A DNA stretch of 6,201 bases from 2-12-FULL-43-11 sp035655355 (GCA_035655355.1 DASRUQ010000021.1:1-6201); one strand, 5' to 3'. Positions 1 through 5,595 are shown, numbered from the stretch's first letter. Program-made: numbers and translations. The notes: generated by a model not told the origin, from the letters alone.

Positions 1-547
1 CAACTACACGAACTCCATATGTTTCGGCCGCGAACTTAGCAAAACTACCCCAGCCGCAGCCAATATCTAAAACTTCCTGTCCCGCCTTGAGGTCCAACTT
101 ACGGCACACGAGGTCAAGTTTGGCTTCCTGCGCTTCATCTAAGGTTTTGGCGTCTTTCCAGTAGCCGCAGGTGTAAGTCATCCGCTTATCAAGCATCCGC
201 TTGAAGAGATCGTTGCCCAGATCGTAATGACGGCGGCCGATTTTAAAAGCGTCTTTCTTCCTCCATGGATTTCCCAAAACCGCCCCAATAAAGAGAAGGA
301 TAGTAGATGGTGTCAGGCGAATTTTTTCCGTTATTTTATTGGAAAAAAGCCGCGCAATCAGTTCATCCAATTTGTCACTATCCCACCAGCCCGCCATATA
401 AGTTTCTCCAAAAGCCAGGCTGCCATTCCTGAAGACCGCGCCATAAAAATGTTCGTTGTGGATACGGATATCCCAGGGACGACCCCCATTTACTTGTATA
501 TCAGCTTCCTTAAGTAGTTTTTCTACTGCGCGCTTCGCGAGACTCAT
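1..547 (-). CDS. cfa: Cyclopropane-fatty-acyl-phospholipid synthase, N-terminal part (cut by left edge)
   Basis: This enzyme transfers a methylene group from S-adenosylmethionine to the double bond of unsaturated acyl chains in membrane phospholipids, acting at the inner face of the membrane. 182 complete codons are visible and the frame runs off position 1, so roughly the C-terminal half is missing. The start ATG (545-547, read on minus) gives MSLAKRAVEKLL. The order of motifs matches E. coli Cfa closely: VNGGRPWDIRIHN, GSLAFGETYMAGWW (about 43-56), HYDLGNDLFKRMLDKRM (about 107-123), YTCGYWKDA, and the SAM-binding glycine-rich motif VLDIGCGWGSFAKFA (about 160-174). The start lies 4 bases after the stop of the upstream membrane-protein gene, so the two are probably co-transcribed and translationally coupled. 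No Shine-Dalgarno sequence sits at the usual distance. The catalytic C-terminal residues cannot be checked here. The family call is firm from the visible half. Confidence 0.95.
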   Translation of the reverse strand, partial: MSLAKRAVEKLLKEADIQVNGGRPWDIRIHNEHFYGAVFRNGSLAFGETYMAGWWDSDKLDELIARLFSNKITEKIRLTPSTILLFIGAVLGNPWRKKDAFKIGRRHYDLGNDLFKRMLDKRMTYTCGYWKDAKTLDEAQEAKLDLVCRKLDLKAGQEVLDIGCGWGSFAKFAAETYGVRVV

Positions 548-551
548 AGTT

Positions 552-1049
552 TTAGAGAAATTTTTTAGCGCGGCGCTCTCGGCGCCTCCTCTTCCTTTCG
601 CTGCGGCGTCTTTTCATCGCTATTTTCTGTTCTGTTATTTCAGCGCGTAATTTCTTTTCAAACACTGCTGCTTTCTGTGATTCCCACCAACCGATGGAAC
701 TTAACACGGCGTTAGCTATCCCAACTACAGCTAATAATGCCAACGCCTGTGAAATATTGAGCCTTGCCGCGAAAAGAAACGTCGGCATGAAACTTACCAT
801 ACCGACGACAACGTCAAGGATACGGTTCATTCGCGTCTCCTCGATTTTTACAATAACCTCAAACATCTCATACGTAACAAATATGAGAAAAGCAACCACA
901 AACGTCGGGATTGCCGCGAATCCCAAAAAGTGCATCGCCAGAGCCAGTGTTATGCCGGAGAGTAAATGAGGAATGCTCCACAAATCAAGATATTCCCCCT
1001 CACGCCAGATATCGGTTCTGATAAATTTCCCTTCACGAGAGATATGCAT
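552..1049 (-). CDS. Small four-helix membrane protein with a strongly basic C-terminal tail, function unknown
   Basis: The product is 165 residues from the ATG at 1047-1049. I see four hydrophobic segments at about 26-45, 47-67, 80-97 and 100-121, then a charged helix and an extremely basic end (about 146-165, mostly Arg and Lys). Polar residues within or next to the helices (H28-x-x-S31-G, Y60-E-x-x-E64, a short acidic loop with E70/E71, then N75 and D79-x-x-x-G83) recall the VanZ/YjdF-like group of small membrane proteins. That resemblance is from memory and is not a firm assignment. A GTG at 1056-1058 would add three residues, but the -10 box at 1057-1062 overlaps it, so I prefer the ATG, which would be leaderless. 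The cfa gene starts 4 bases after the stop, which suggests a shared membrane-lipid role. The tail could bind anionic phospholipids, nucleic acid or a partner; this is inference. Confidence 0.8.
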   Translation of the reverse strand: MHISREGKFIRTDIWREGEYLDLWSIPHLLSGITLALAMHFLGFAAIPTFVVAFLIFVTYEMFEVIVKIEETRMNRILDVVVGMVSFMPTFLFAARLNISQALALLAVVGIANAVLSSIGWWESQKAAVFEKKLRAEITEQKIAMKRRRSERKRRRRERRAKKFL

Positions 1050-1056
1050 ACTAAAC

Positions 1057-1065
1057 ACTATACCA
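1057..1065 (-). promoter_or_regulatory. Extended -10 promoter for the membrane protein-cfa pair
   Basis: Read on the minus strand, TGG-TATAGT forms an extended -10 element (hexamer 1057-1062, TGn 1063-1065). The hexamer ends 7 bases before the ATG at 1049, so the expected transcription start falls at or next to the A of the ATG. No good -35 box is seen at 16-18 bases upstream, which is common when the -10 is extended. Confidence 0.55.
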
Positions 1066-1170
1066 TTACAACTAATTCTTGGAAGTCTTCAGAATAGTTT
1101 CAAACTTGCTTGCGCCATGCCTGTGCATACAGGAGGCCAGGCAGGTACCAGAAATATCAATACTGTGTAG

Positions 1171-1176
1171 TATATT
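1171..1176 (+). promoter_or_regulatory. -10 element for the DUF2914 gene
   Basis: TATATT lies 7 bases before the ATG at 1184, again predicting a leaderless transcript. The surrounding 1160-1183 stretch is AT-rich, and other -10-like registers exist (TAGTAT at 1168-1173, TATATT at 1177-1182). The -35 region (about 1148-1153, CCAGAA) is weak, so the exact hexamer is uncertain. Confidence 0.4.
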
Positions 1177-1183
1177 TATATTA

Positions 1184-2287
1184 ATGGCTCTAAAGGTATT
1201 CCCCCTCAAGAAAGTGCTAAGTTGGTACGGCAGGTTTGAACGGCCTATTTCTTCCGTTTCACTGGTCGGCGGTTTCGTTTTTGATTTCGTAACCCTAACC
1301 AGAGTAGATATGTTCCTGGAGAACTTCTGGGTGGTATCCCGTCTCGTGCTGGTAGCGGCGCTTATTGTTTTTATTAATCTTCGTGAAAATGAAGGAGAAG
1401 ACGTGATGAATCCGGGCCAGACTCATTTTTGGCTTATGACTACCCTCCAATTCTTCTTCGGAGGAATTTTGGGCACTTACTTGGTGTTCTATTTCCGCAG
1501 CGGAACATTGCTCGCCAGTTGGCCTTTCTTTGTGATTTTAGCCGGCGCTTTTCTCGCCAATGAACGGCTAAAACGTCATTACCAGCGGCTGGTTTTTCAA
1601 ATCAGCTTCCTTTTTCTATCTATCATGTTGTTCGCGATTTACTTTGTGCCGGTCTTGCTCCACAAAATTGGCGATGGTGTTTTTATTTTAAGTGGCTTAG
1701 CGAGCTTGGCCGTCATATGGATTTTTCTCTTTATCCTGAAATATTTTACGAGAGAAAGATTTTCCAAGAGCAGAAATCTATTATTCGTTTCAATACTTGG
1801 TATTTTTATCTCCGTGAATACCCTGTATTTTTTCAATCTTATTCCCCCGTTGCCGTTATCACTTAAAGATGCCGGAGTCTACCAATCGTTTGTTATAAAC
1901 GGTCCTGGCAAATACACCGTAAAATATGAGGATCAGGGCAGGTTCGGCTTTTTACAACTATATGAAGATATTCATTTGATGCCCGGCGCTCCGCTTTATG
2001 CGTATAGCGCCATATTTTCTCCTGCCTACTTCAATACCGATATGATTCACGAATGGCAATACTACAACGAGACTACCAAGATGTGGGTTACCAAAAACCG
2101 CATTATTCTTCCTGTGACAGGAGGCCGAGAAAGAGGTTATCGGACATTCTCAGTAGAGCAGGATTTAATTCCCGGGAAATGGAAGGTGAGCGTAGAGACT
2201 TCGGGTAATCAAGTTATCGGCCAATTATTTTTTAACGTCATTCTAGCCGACACGGAGCCGACTTTAATAACAAGGGAGATTAATTGA
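1184..2287 (+). CDS. Multi-helix membrane protein with C-terminal DUF2914 domain
   Basis: The product is 367 residues from the ATG at 1184. An N-terminal region that begins with basic residues and WYGRFERPISS is followed by about seven hydrophobic helices (roughly 21-38, 48-66, 82-102, 104-125, 135-157, 163-185, 196-218). The last 150 residues are soluble and probably extracytoplasmic. Within them, about 289-352 fits DUF2914: HEWQYY, a central RGYRTFSVEQ, then GKWKVSVET and GQLFFNV. Membrane-anchored DUF2914 proteins of this layout are, to my knowledge, common in Parcubacteria; their function is unknown. The reading frame extends upstream to a TTG at 1079, but those 35 residues are not typical of the membrane region and no Shine-Dalgarno supports that start. 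The TATATT 7 bases before 1184 favours the ATG. The gene ends in TGA. It is divergent from the cfa pair and is followed by a hairpin. Confidence 0.85.
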   Translation: MALKVFPLKKVLSWYGRFERPISSVSLVGGFVFDFVTLTRVDMFLENFWVVSRLVLVAALIVFINLRENEGEDVMNPGQTHFWLMTTLQFFFGGILGTYLVFYFRSGTLLASWPFFVILAGAFLANERLKRHYQRLVFQISFLFLSIMLFAIYFVPVLLHKIGDGVFILSGLASLAVIWIFLFILKYFTRERFSKSRNLLFVSILGIFISVNTLYFFNLIPPLPLSLKDAGVYQSFVINGPGKYTVKYEDQGRFGFLQLYEDIHLMPGAPLYAYSAIFSPAYFNTDMIHEWQYYNETTKMWVTKNRIILPVTGGRERGYRTFSVEQDLIPGKWKVSVETSGNQVIGQLFFNVILADTEPTLITREIN

Positions 2288-2317
2288 ATACAACGCGATT
2301 GCTGCTAACCCTACCTA

Positions 2318-2348
2318 CTTTCCACGGGGTCTATTCCCCAGCGGAAAG
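2318..2348 (+). terminator. Hairpin after the DUF2914 gene, possible terminator without a T-tract
   Basis: CTTTCC (2318-2323) pairs with GGAAAG (2343-2348), and GGGG (2326-2329) pairs with CCCC (2336-2339) across a small internal loop; the apical loop is 6 bases. It lies 30 bases after the stop at 2287 and just before the next promoter. No T-run follows, so it may act by another mechanism, protect the 3' end, or have another role. Confidence 0.4.
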
Positions 2349-2352
2349 ACGC

Positions 2353-2381
2353 TGGATAAAGTTCTAAAAATGAGGTATAAT
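2353..2381 (+). promoter_or_regulatory. Promoter of the 84-residue protein and flavoprotein operon
   Basis: A perfect TATAAT at 2376-2381 is preceded at 17 bases by TGGATA (2353-2358, four of six matches to TTGACA). The -10 ends 9 bases before the ATG at 2391, so the leader would be about 0-3 bases. This placement also decides the start: an earlier in-frame ATG at 2370 lies upstream of the -10 box. Confidence 0.7.
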
Positions 2382-2390
2382 TCAAGCCTA

Positions 2391-2645
2391 ATGAATAAAC
2401 CTACTAAAACTTATATTCCTATTACCCTTGAACAGCTTAACCAAAAACTAGACGAAGAAGCGAAACGGATAGTGCGGGAAAAAGAAGGCGGTGTCACTAA
2501 ATACATAAGCAAACAAGCTCACTTGGGTAAAAATTCTACTTTAGTGTTTACCAAAAAAGACGGGACTAAAGTCACTATGTCTTTTAGGTTAAACGAAAAC
2601 GATAACTTAAGATTGGCTTACGAGAAGCGGTTTATGGACAAATAG
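2391..2645 (+). CDS. Small protein of unknown function (84 residues)
   Basis: I do not recognise a family. The protein is soluble, mixed-charge and Lys/Glu-rich. Residues about 9-31 (IPITLEQLNQKL through KRIVREKE) should form an amphipathic helix. The second half (about 50-70, with TLVFTKKDGTKVTMSF) reads as a beta-hairpin with a turn at KDGTK, followed by a short charged C-terminal segment. No signal peptide, cysteine or membrane segment is present. The start at 2391 is chosen because a perfect TATAAT lies 9 bases upstream, which excludes the ATG at 2370. The stop is 26 bases from the start of the flavoprotein gene, with no terminator between them, so the two are probably one transcript. It could be an accessory or regulatory partner of the flavoprotein, but only the position supports that. 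The reading frame is credible because of its own promoter and its protein-like composition. Confidence 0.7.
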   Translation: MNKPTKTYIPITLEQLNQKLDEEAKRIVREKEGGVTKYISKQAHLGKNSTLVFTKKDGTKVTMSFRLNENDNLRLAYEKRFMDK

Positions 2646-2671
2646 TTAAGGGCTTTTCGGGACAATCTACT

Positions 2672-3946
2672 ATGAGAAAGAACGCAGGAGCAGACGATCT
2701 ATGGGATGTAGTGGTTATCGGTGGCGGACCGGCCGGGATGATGGCGGCTGGGACAGCGGCCAGACTAGGAAAGTCTGTTTTATTACTGGAGAAAAATCCA
2801 ACATTGGGTAAAAAGCTTCTCATAACCGGCGGTGGAAGATGCAATTTAACCAATAACAAGCCCGAGGTCAGAACGATGCTCGCTAAATATAAAGGCAGCG
2901 GGAAGTTTCTTTTTTCAGCTTTCTCCCAATTTGGAGTAAAAGAAACCATCCAGTTTTTTAACGAACGCGGTTTAAACACGAAAGAAGAAGCAGAAGGAAG
3001 AATTTTCCCTGCATCCGATAAAGCTCAGTCGGTTTGGGATGTACTCGTTGCTTATATAAAAGATGGCGGTGTGCGAATACAAACTAACGCTGCTGTGACT
3101 AGTCTCTCCCCTAGTAAGGCGGGAGATATTGTTATCCGCCTTGAAGATAGATCCGGGCAGAAGGGCAAAACAGAAATACTGGCCCATTCATGCATTGTCG
3201 CTACCGGCGGTACTTCCAGACCGGAGACCGGTTCAACCGGAGACGGGTTTCTCTGGCTTAAGAAAAATGGGCATAAAATTGTAGATAACGATTTAGCGCT
3301 GGTGCCCGTAACCTTGAAAGACGCTTGGGTTAAAAATCTAGGCGGAGTGACACTTAAAGATGTTAAGCTTACAACATTGCAGAATGGGCAGTGCCACGAA
3401 GTTCAAAAGGGCAGGCTTCTTTTTACTCATGTTGGCGTGAGCGGCCCGACAATTTTAAATATGAGCAGAGGGATCGGCGAACTTCTGCAATACGGCGAGG
3501 TGATTATAGAGCTGGATTTATTTCCCAGTCTTGACCACGGCGCCCTTAAACAAAAACTTCAGGAACTTCTGACAGTTGAAAGCAATAAGAAATTAAAGAA
3601 TATTTTAAACAAACTCATTCCGGCGGCGCTTGTTTCATCCATATTAGAACTCGCTGAACTTAACGGCGACACGCCAAATCACAGCGTTAGACGCGAAGAC
3701 CGAATAAAATTAGTTAAGCTATTTAAGGCTATCCCGCTTAACGTTAAGGGTTTGCTGGGCGCCAATAAAGCTGTTGTTTCTTCAGGGGGCGTGGCTTTGG
3801 AAGAAATTGATTTTAAGACTATGCAATCCCGTCTATTACAAAATCTGTATATTATTGGCGATGTCTTGAATATTGACCGCCCTTCCGGCGGCTACAGTTT
3901 GCAGCTCGCTTGGACTACCGGCTATGTCGCCGGGAGCAACAGTTAA
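2672..3946 (+). CDS. HI0933/YhiN/BaiN-family FAD-dependent oxidoreductase
   Basis: This is a 424-residue cytoplasmic flavoprotein of the HI0933-like family, close to the family's usual length. The N-terminal Rossmann fold shows VVVIGGGPAGMMAA (13-26, dinucleotide-binding glycines G17, G19 and G22), with E40 at the end of the second strand to contact the FAD ribose. The family signature GKKLLITGGGRCNLTN follows at 46-61. A second FAD-contact motif, VATGGTSRPETGSTGDG, is at about 176-192, and LLFTHVGVSGPTILNMSR lies at about 249-266. The C-terminal FAD motif (about 391-421) reads IIGDVLNIDRPSGGYSLQ, where I expect GE-LD-DG-GGYN-like residues, so it is slightly divergent. The substrate is unknown; relatives include BaiN (bile acid metabolism) and E. 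coli YhiN. The ATG at 2672 has no clear Shine-Dalgarno. It probably shares a transcript with the 84-residue gene upstream and ends at the terminator at 3977-4006. Confidence 0.93.
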   Translation: MRKNAGADDLWDVVVIGGGPAGMMAAGTAARLGKSVLLLEKNPTLGKKLLITGGGRCNLTNNKPEVRTMLAKYKGSGKFLFSAFSQFGVKETIQFFNERGLNTKEEAEGRIFPASDKAQSVWDVLVAYIKDGGVRIQTNAAVTSLSPSKAGDIVIRLEDRSGQKGKTEILAHSCIVATGGTSRPETGSTGDGFLWLKKNGHKIVDNDLALVPVTLKDAWVKNLGGVTLKDVKLTTLQNGQCHEVQKGRLLFTHVGVSGPTILNMSRGIGELLQYGEVIIELDLFPSLDHGALKQKLQELLTVESNKKLKNILNKLIPAALVSSILELAELNGDTPNHSVRREDRIKLVKLFKAIPLNVKGLLGANKAVVSSGGVALEEIDFKTMQSRLLQNLYIIGDVLNIDRPSGGYSLQLAWTTGYVAGSNS

Positions 3947-3976
3947 CTTTGCTGCACCGAAAAACATCAGAAACTG

Positions 3977-4006
3977 AAAACCGAACCTTTGAAGGGTCCG
4001 GTTTTT
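3977..4006. terminator. Bidirectional rho-independent terminator between convergent genes
   Basis: AAAACCGAACC (3977-3987) pairs with GGTCCGGTTTT (3995-4005) with one A-C mismatch and a 7-base loop. It has a T-run on the plus strand and the matching A-run gives a T-run on the minus strand. It lies 30 bases after the flavoprotein stop and only 3 bases after the stop of the convergent membrane-protein gene at 4009, so it can serve both. Confidence 0.85.
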
Positions 4007-4008
4007 GG

Positions 4009-4608
4009 CTATAAAAGCCCGAGTAGCAGCAGGGTCCTCCAAAGGAGAAACACCCAAACGCTACCTACGACCAGCCAAGTGGCTGGATTTTTGAGAGGGT
4101 CAGATGGAAACCATTTCGGCTTAGTGAAGCTGAACACTACCTGTGTGCCTATCACAATATGAATCGCGAGCAACACAGAGGTTAAGACGAGCAGTGAGTG
4201 GGACGGAGCCGGAGTATAGATGTAGAAGAGTGAAAACACTCCCAAGGCCAACGCCATATAGACAGCGTGCACCTGGCCGGCGGCGGTAAGTTTCCCATTT
4301 TCTGTCAGAGCTTCGTGTTTAGCGGCTAAGGTGTAGCTCTTATGCATAACGGCGCTTACGATTATGCCAAAGAGCAACGCGCTTACCATCTGAATTACAG
4401 ACCATTGATGAGAATTGATTATCAATCCAACCAGAGGCGTGATAATAAACAAGTCTCCCCACATGCCGTGATGAACCGAGAAAGGCAACCCGGCAGATAT
4501 TCCCCTATCGGTCATTTGTTTGACCGAGAAGAATTTATCCCTATACGAGAGCCAACCCATAACCAGCACAAACAACAAGCTAACAGCTGAAGCAGTTAAT
4601 CCAATCAT
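4009..4608 (-). CDS. Histidine-rich six-helix membrane protein, function unknown
   Basis: The product is 199 residues and I do not recognise a family. About six hydrophobic helices are visible at roughly 3-22, 50-65, 70-88, 113-131, 138-160 and 176-197. Conserved-looking polar residues sit at helix ends: a pair H46-H47 followed by G-M-W-G-D52 at the start of helix 2, H89 at the end of helix 3, H114 at the start of helix 4 and H150 within helix 5. Such a pattern is compatible with heme or metal binding, but there is no recognised cytochrome motif, so this is a hypothesis. The cytoplasm-like loop between helices 3 and 4 (about 90-112) is charged. The ATG at 4608 has no Shine-Dalgarno. The gene has its own TTGACA promoter about 90-115 bases upstream and a terminator immediately after its stop, so it is a single-gene unit, convergent with the flavoprotein gene. 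Confidence 0.85.
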   Translation of the reverse strand: MIGLTASAVSLLFVLVMGWLSYRDKFFSVKQMTDRGISAGLPFSVHHGMWGDLFIITPLVGLIINSHQWSVIQMVSALLFGIIVSAVMHKSYTLAAKHEALTENGKLTAAGQVHAVYMALALGVFSLFYIYTPAPSHSLLVLTSVLLAIHIVIGTQVVFSFTKPKWFPSDPLKNPATWLVVGSVWVFLLWRTLLLLGLL

Positions 4609-4630
4609 AAGTTTTAAAAGAACGTCCGAT

Positions 4631-4642
4631 CCGCTTAAGCGG
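4631..4642 (-). repeat. Perfect 12-base palindrome in the 5' leader of the 199-residue membrane protein gene
   Basis: CCGCTTAAGCGG reads the same on both strands. In RNA it can fold as a 4-bp stem with a TTAA loop, extended by TCC (4625-4627) with GGA (4645-4647) across an internal loop. It sits 23 bases upstream of the ATG and inside the predicted leader. It could be an operator for a dimeric protein or a small leader hairpin. Confidence 0.45.
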
Positions 4643-4695
4643 CTGGATATTCTTAATTAAGCAGCTACTAATAAACGAACCGACCTATGAACTTA

Positions 4696-4724
4696 CTTGT
4701 ACAACAAAATAGCTGATTTGTCAA
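4696..4724 (-). promoter_or_regulatory. Promoter of the 199-residue membrane protein gene
   Basis: On the minus strand a perfect -35 TTGACA (4719-4724) and a -10 TACAAG (4696-4701, four of six) are 17 bases apart. The predicted start near 4689 gives a leader of about 80 bases. It lies about 50 bases downstream of the terminator of the upstream minus-strand gene, supporting independent transcription. The -35 and adjoining spacer match the promoter at 5676-5705. Confidence 0.7.
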
Positions 4725-4725
4725 T
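4710..4725 (-). repeat. Copy 1 of a 16-base promoter element shared with 5691-5706
   Basis: The minus strand reads ATTGACAAATCAGCTA. It equals the copy at 5691-5706 at 14 of 16 positions, with both differences adjacent. It includes the -35 box plus 9 bases of spacer, which is more than a -35 consensus would explain. Confidence 0.65.
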
Positions 4726-4773
4726 CGCAATAGATGTCAGAATATTTTTATACAACCCTCTTTCTTTTCGCTT

Positions 4774-4813
4774 ATTAAAATAGCCACCTGCTTCTAGGGG
4801 TGGCTATTTTGAT
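4774..4813 (-). terminator. Strong rho-independent terminator after the 257-residue membrane protein gene
   Basis: AAAATAGCCACC (4777-4788) pairs perfectly over 12 bp with GGTGGCTATTTT (4799-4810) around a 10-base loop. The pairing extends outward through a G-T wobble to 4774 and 4813. The minus-strand transcript ends in TATTTTAAT. It lies 8 bases beyond the stop codon of the minus-strand gene ending at 4822. No plus-strand gene reads into it, although its symmetry would allow it to stop transcription both ways. Confidence 0.9.
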
Positions 4814-4831
4814 GACCGCGGTTAAGCGGTC
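4814..4831 (-). other. Hairpin around the stop codon, next to the terminator
   Basis: On the minus strand GACCGC pairs with GCGGTC over 6 bp, with the loop TTAACC holding most of the TAA stop codon. It directly abuts the terminator at 4774-4813, forming two tandem hairpins at the 3' end of the mRNA. Confidence 0.5.
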
Positions 4832-5595
4832 GTTTGGATATCAATGAACGGACAAATTTTCGCCTTCTTAGCTGCGAGGTAGTTCTTGGAGAGAGCCAGG
4901 AATTCGCCGATAGCAACCCGCGCAGGACTTTTAACAGTCACTGTCGTCTCTTTATTTCTCCTGCGAGCTTTAATCGCTCCGCTGATTTTATCACCAACGA
5001 GAGAGAACCCGGCCAGGAAGCCTATAAAGAAAACTACCGCTACTACAGCGATAGCTATAGTGAGGAGCATGGGTCTTATCCCCGGAAGGAAGAACCACGA
5101 CGTCGCTATAATCGCCACGAGGGTATAGAGCCAAACAGGAACAATGAGAATCTTGGTTCCCATCACTTTGAGTAACGGGTCCAAGCCTTCGCGTTTGAGC
5201 CAGGAGAGCAGAGTTTTTGACTTGCTGCTGCCAAGTACTGTACCCAGGATGGCTATAAGAACCACGGCGTTAACCAGAATCACTGCCCAAATCATCAAAG
5301 CTTGCGCCAAGAGGAAAAGAGAGTGCAGTGTAGATTGTGGCGCCAGAAGGAAACTCAAGTCGAGCCAAGCCGCAAGGGCGACGCTCCACGGAGCAACCAA
5401 TTTAACTGACTCGGTGCGAGCCAGGAAGAACCAACGGAGAGGCGCCCAGATGAGCAACACCCGCATGAAGTGGCAAAGACTTTCCTGGGCAGGCTTCTTA
5501 CCGCCCAACTTAACCCAGTACATATACCATTTGCCCAACAAACCAGTGGTGCTAACCGAGAGCGTCTTCCTGTCTATGATACTTGTCGTATTCAT
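4822..5595 (-). CDS. Five-helix membrane protein of unknown function with a C-terminal Cys-Pro motif
   Basis: The product is 257 residues. An N-terminal soluble segment with aromatic residues (GKWYMYWVKLGGKKP, 21-35) leads to LCHFMRVLLIWAPLRWF (40-56). Hydrophobic helices follow at about 42-58, 66-85, 92-118, 149-170 and 176-199. Then comes a basic stretch (209-215) and a C-terminal segment with a predicted helix, ending in KICPFIDIQ (246-254). I recall unnamed phage and CPR membrane proteins with a similar N-terminal Leu-Cys segment and a C-terminal Cys-Pro, but cannot verify it, so I give no function. The two cysteines, C41 and C248, are the only ones in the protein. The ATG at 5595 has no Shine-Dalgarno. 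The gene has its own TTGACA promoter, a leader hairpin 20 bases before the start, and a strong terminator. It is divergent from uppP, and a role in envelope biology is possible by position only. Confidence 0.85.
   Translation of the reverse strand: MNTTSIIDRKTLSVSTTGLLGKWYMYWVKLGGKKPAQESLCHFMRVLLIWAPLRWFFLARTESVKLVAPWSVALAAWLDLSFLLAPQSTLHSLFLLAQALMIWAVILVNAVVLIAILGTVLGSSKSKTLLSWLKREGLDPLLKVMGTKILIVPVWLYTLVAIIATSWFFLPGIRPMLLTIAIAVVAVVFFIGFLAGFSLVGDKISGAIKARRRNKETTVTVKSPARVAIGEFLALSKNYLAAKKAKICPFIDIQTTA

Noticed and set aside
585..590. AGGAGG on the minus strand upstream of cfa
   Set aside because: It is about 37 bases from the cfa ATG, and no in-frame ATG, GTG or TTG lies at Shine-Dalgarno distance; it falls within Arg-rich coding sequence of the upstream gene.
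227..969. Plus-strand open frames across the cfa and upstream membrane-protein genes
   Set aside because: The minus-strand frame gives an unmistakable CFA synthase and a helical membrane protein; the plus-strand frames have no family resemblance.
1117..1170. 17-codon plus-strand frame in the divergent promoter region, and an AGGAGG at 1131-1136
   Set aside because: The AGGAGG lies inside the tiny frame rather than before it, and no start codon follows it at a usable distance, so neither supports a leader peptide or a gene start.
1079..1183. In-frame extension of the DUF2914 protein to a TTG at 1079
   Set aside because: The 35 added residues are not typical of the family's N-terminus, no Shine-Dalgarno precedes the TTG, and a -10 hexamer lies 7 bases before the ATG at 1184.
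2285..2287. Possible UGA recoding as in Gracilibacteria or Absconditabacteria
   Set aside because: The TGA ends the DUF2914 protein at a natural length, another stop follows 7 codons later, and no other gene in the window contains an in-frame TGA.
2646..2671. Separate promoter for the flavoprotein gene (GACAAT shortly before the ATG)
   Set aside because: The hexamer matches only four of six bases, lies too close to the ATG, and has no -35; co-transcription with the upstream gene is simpler.
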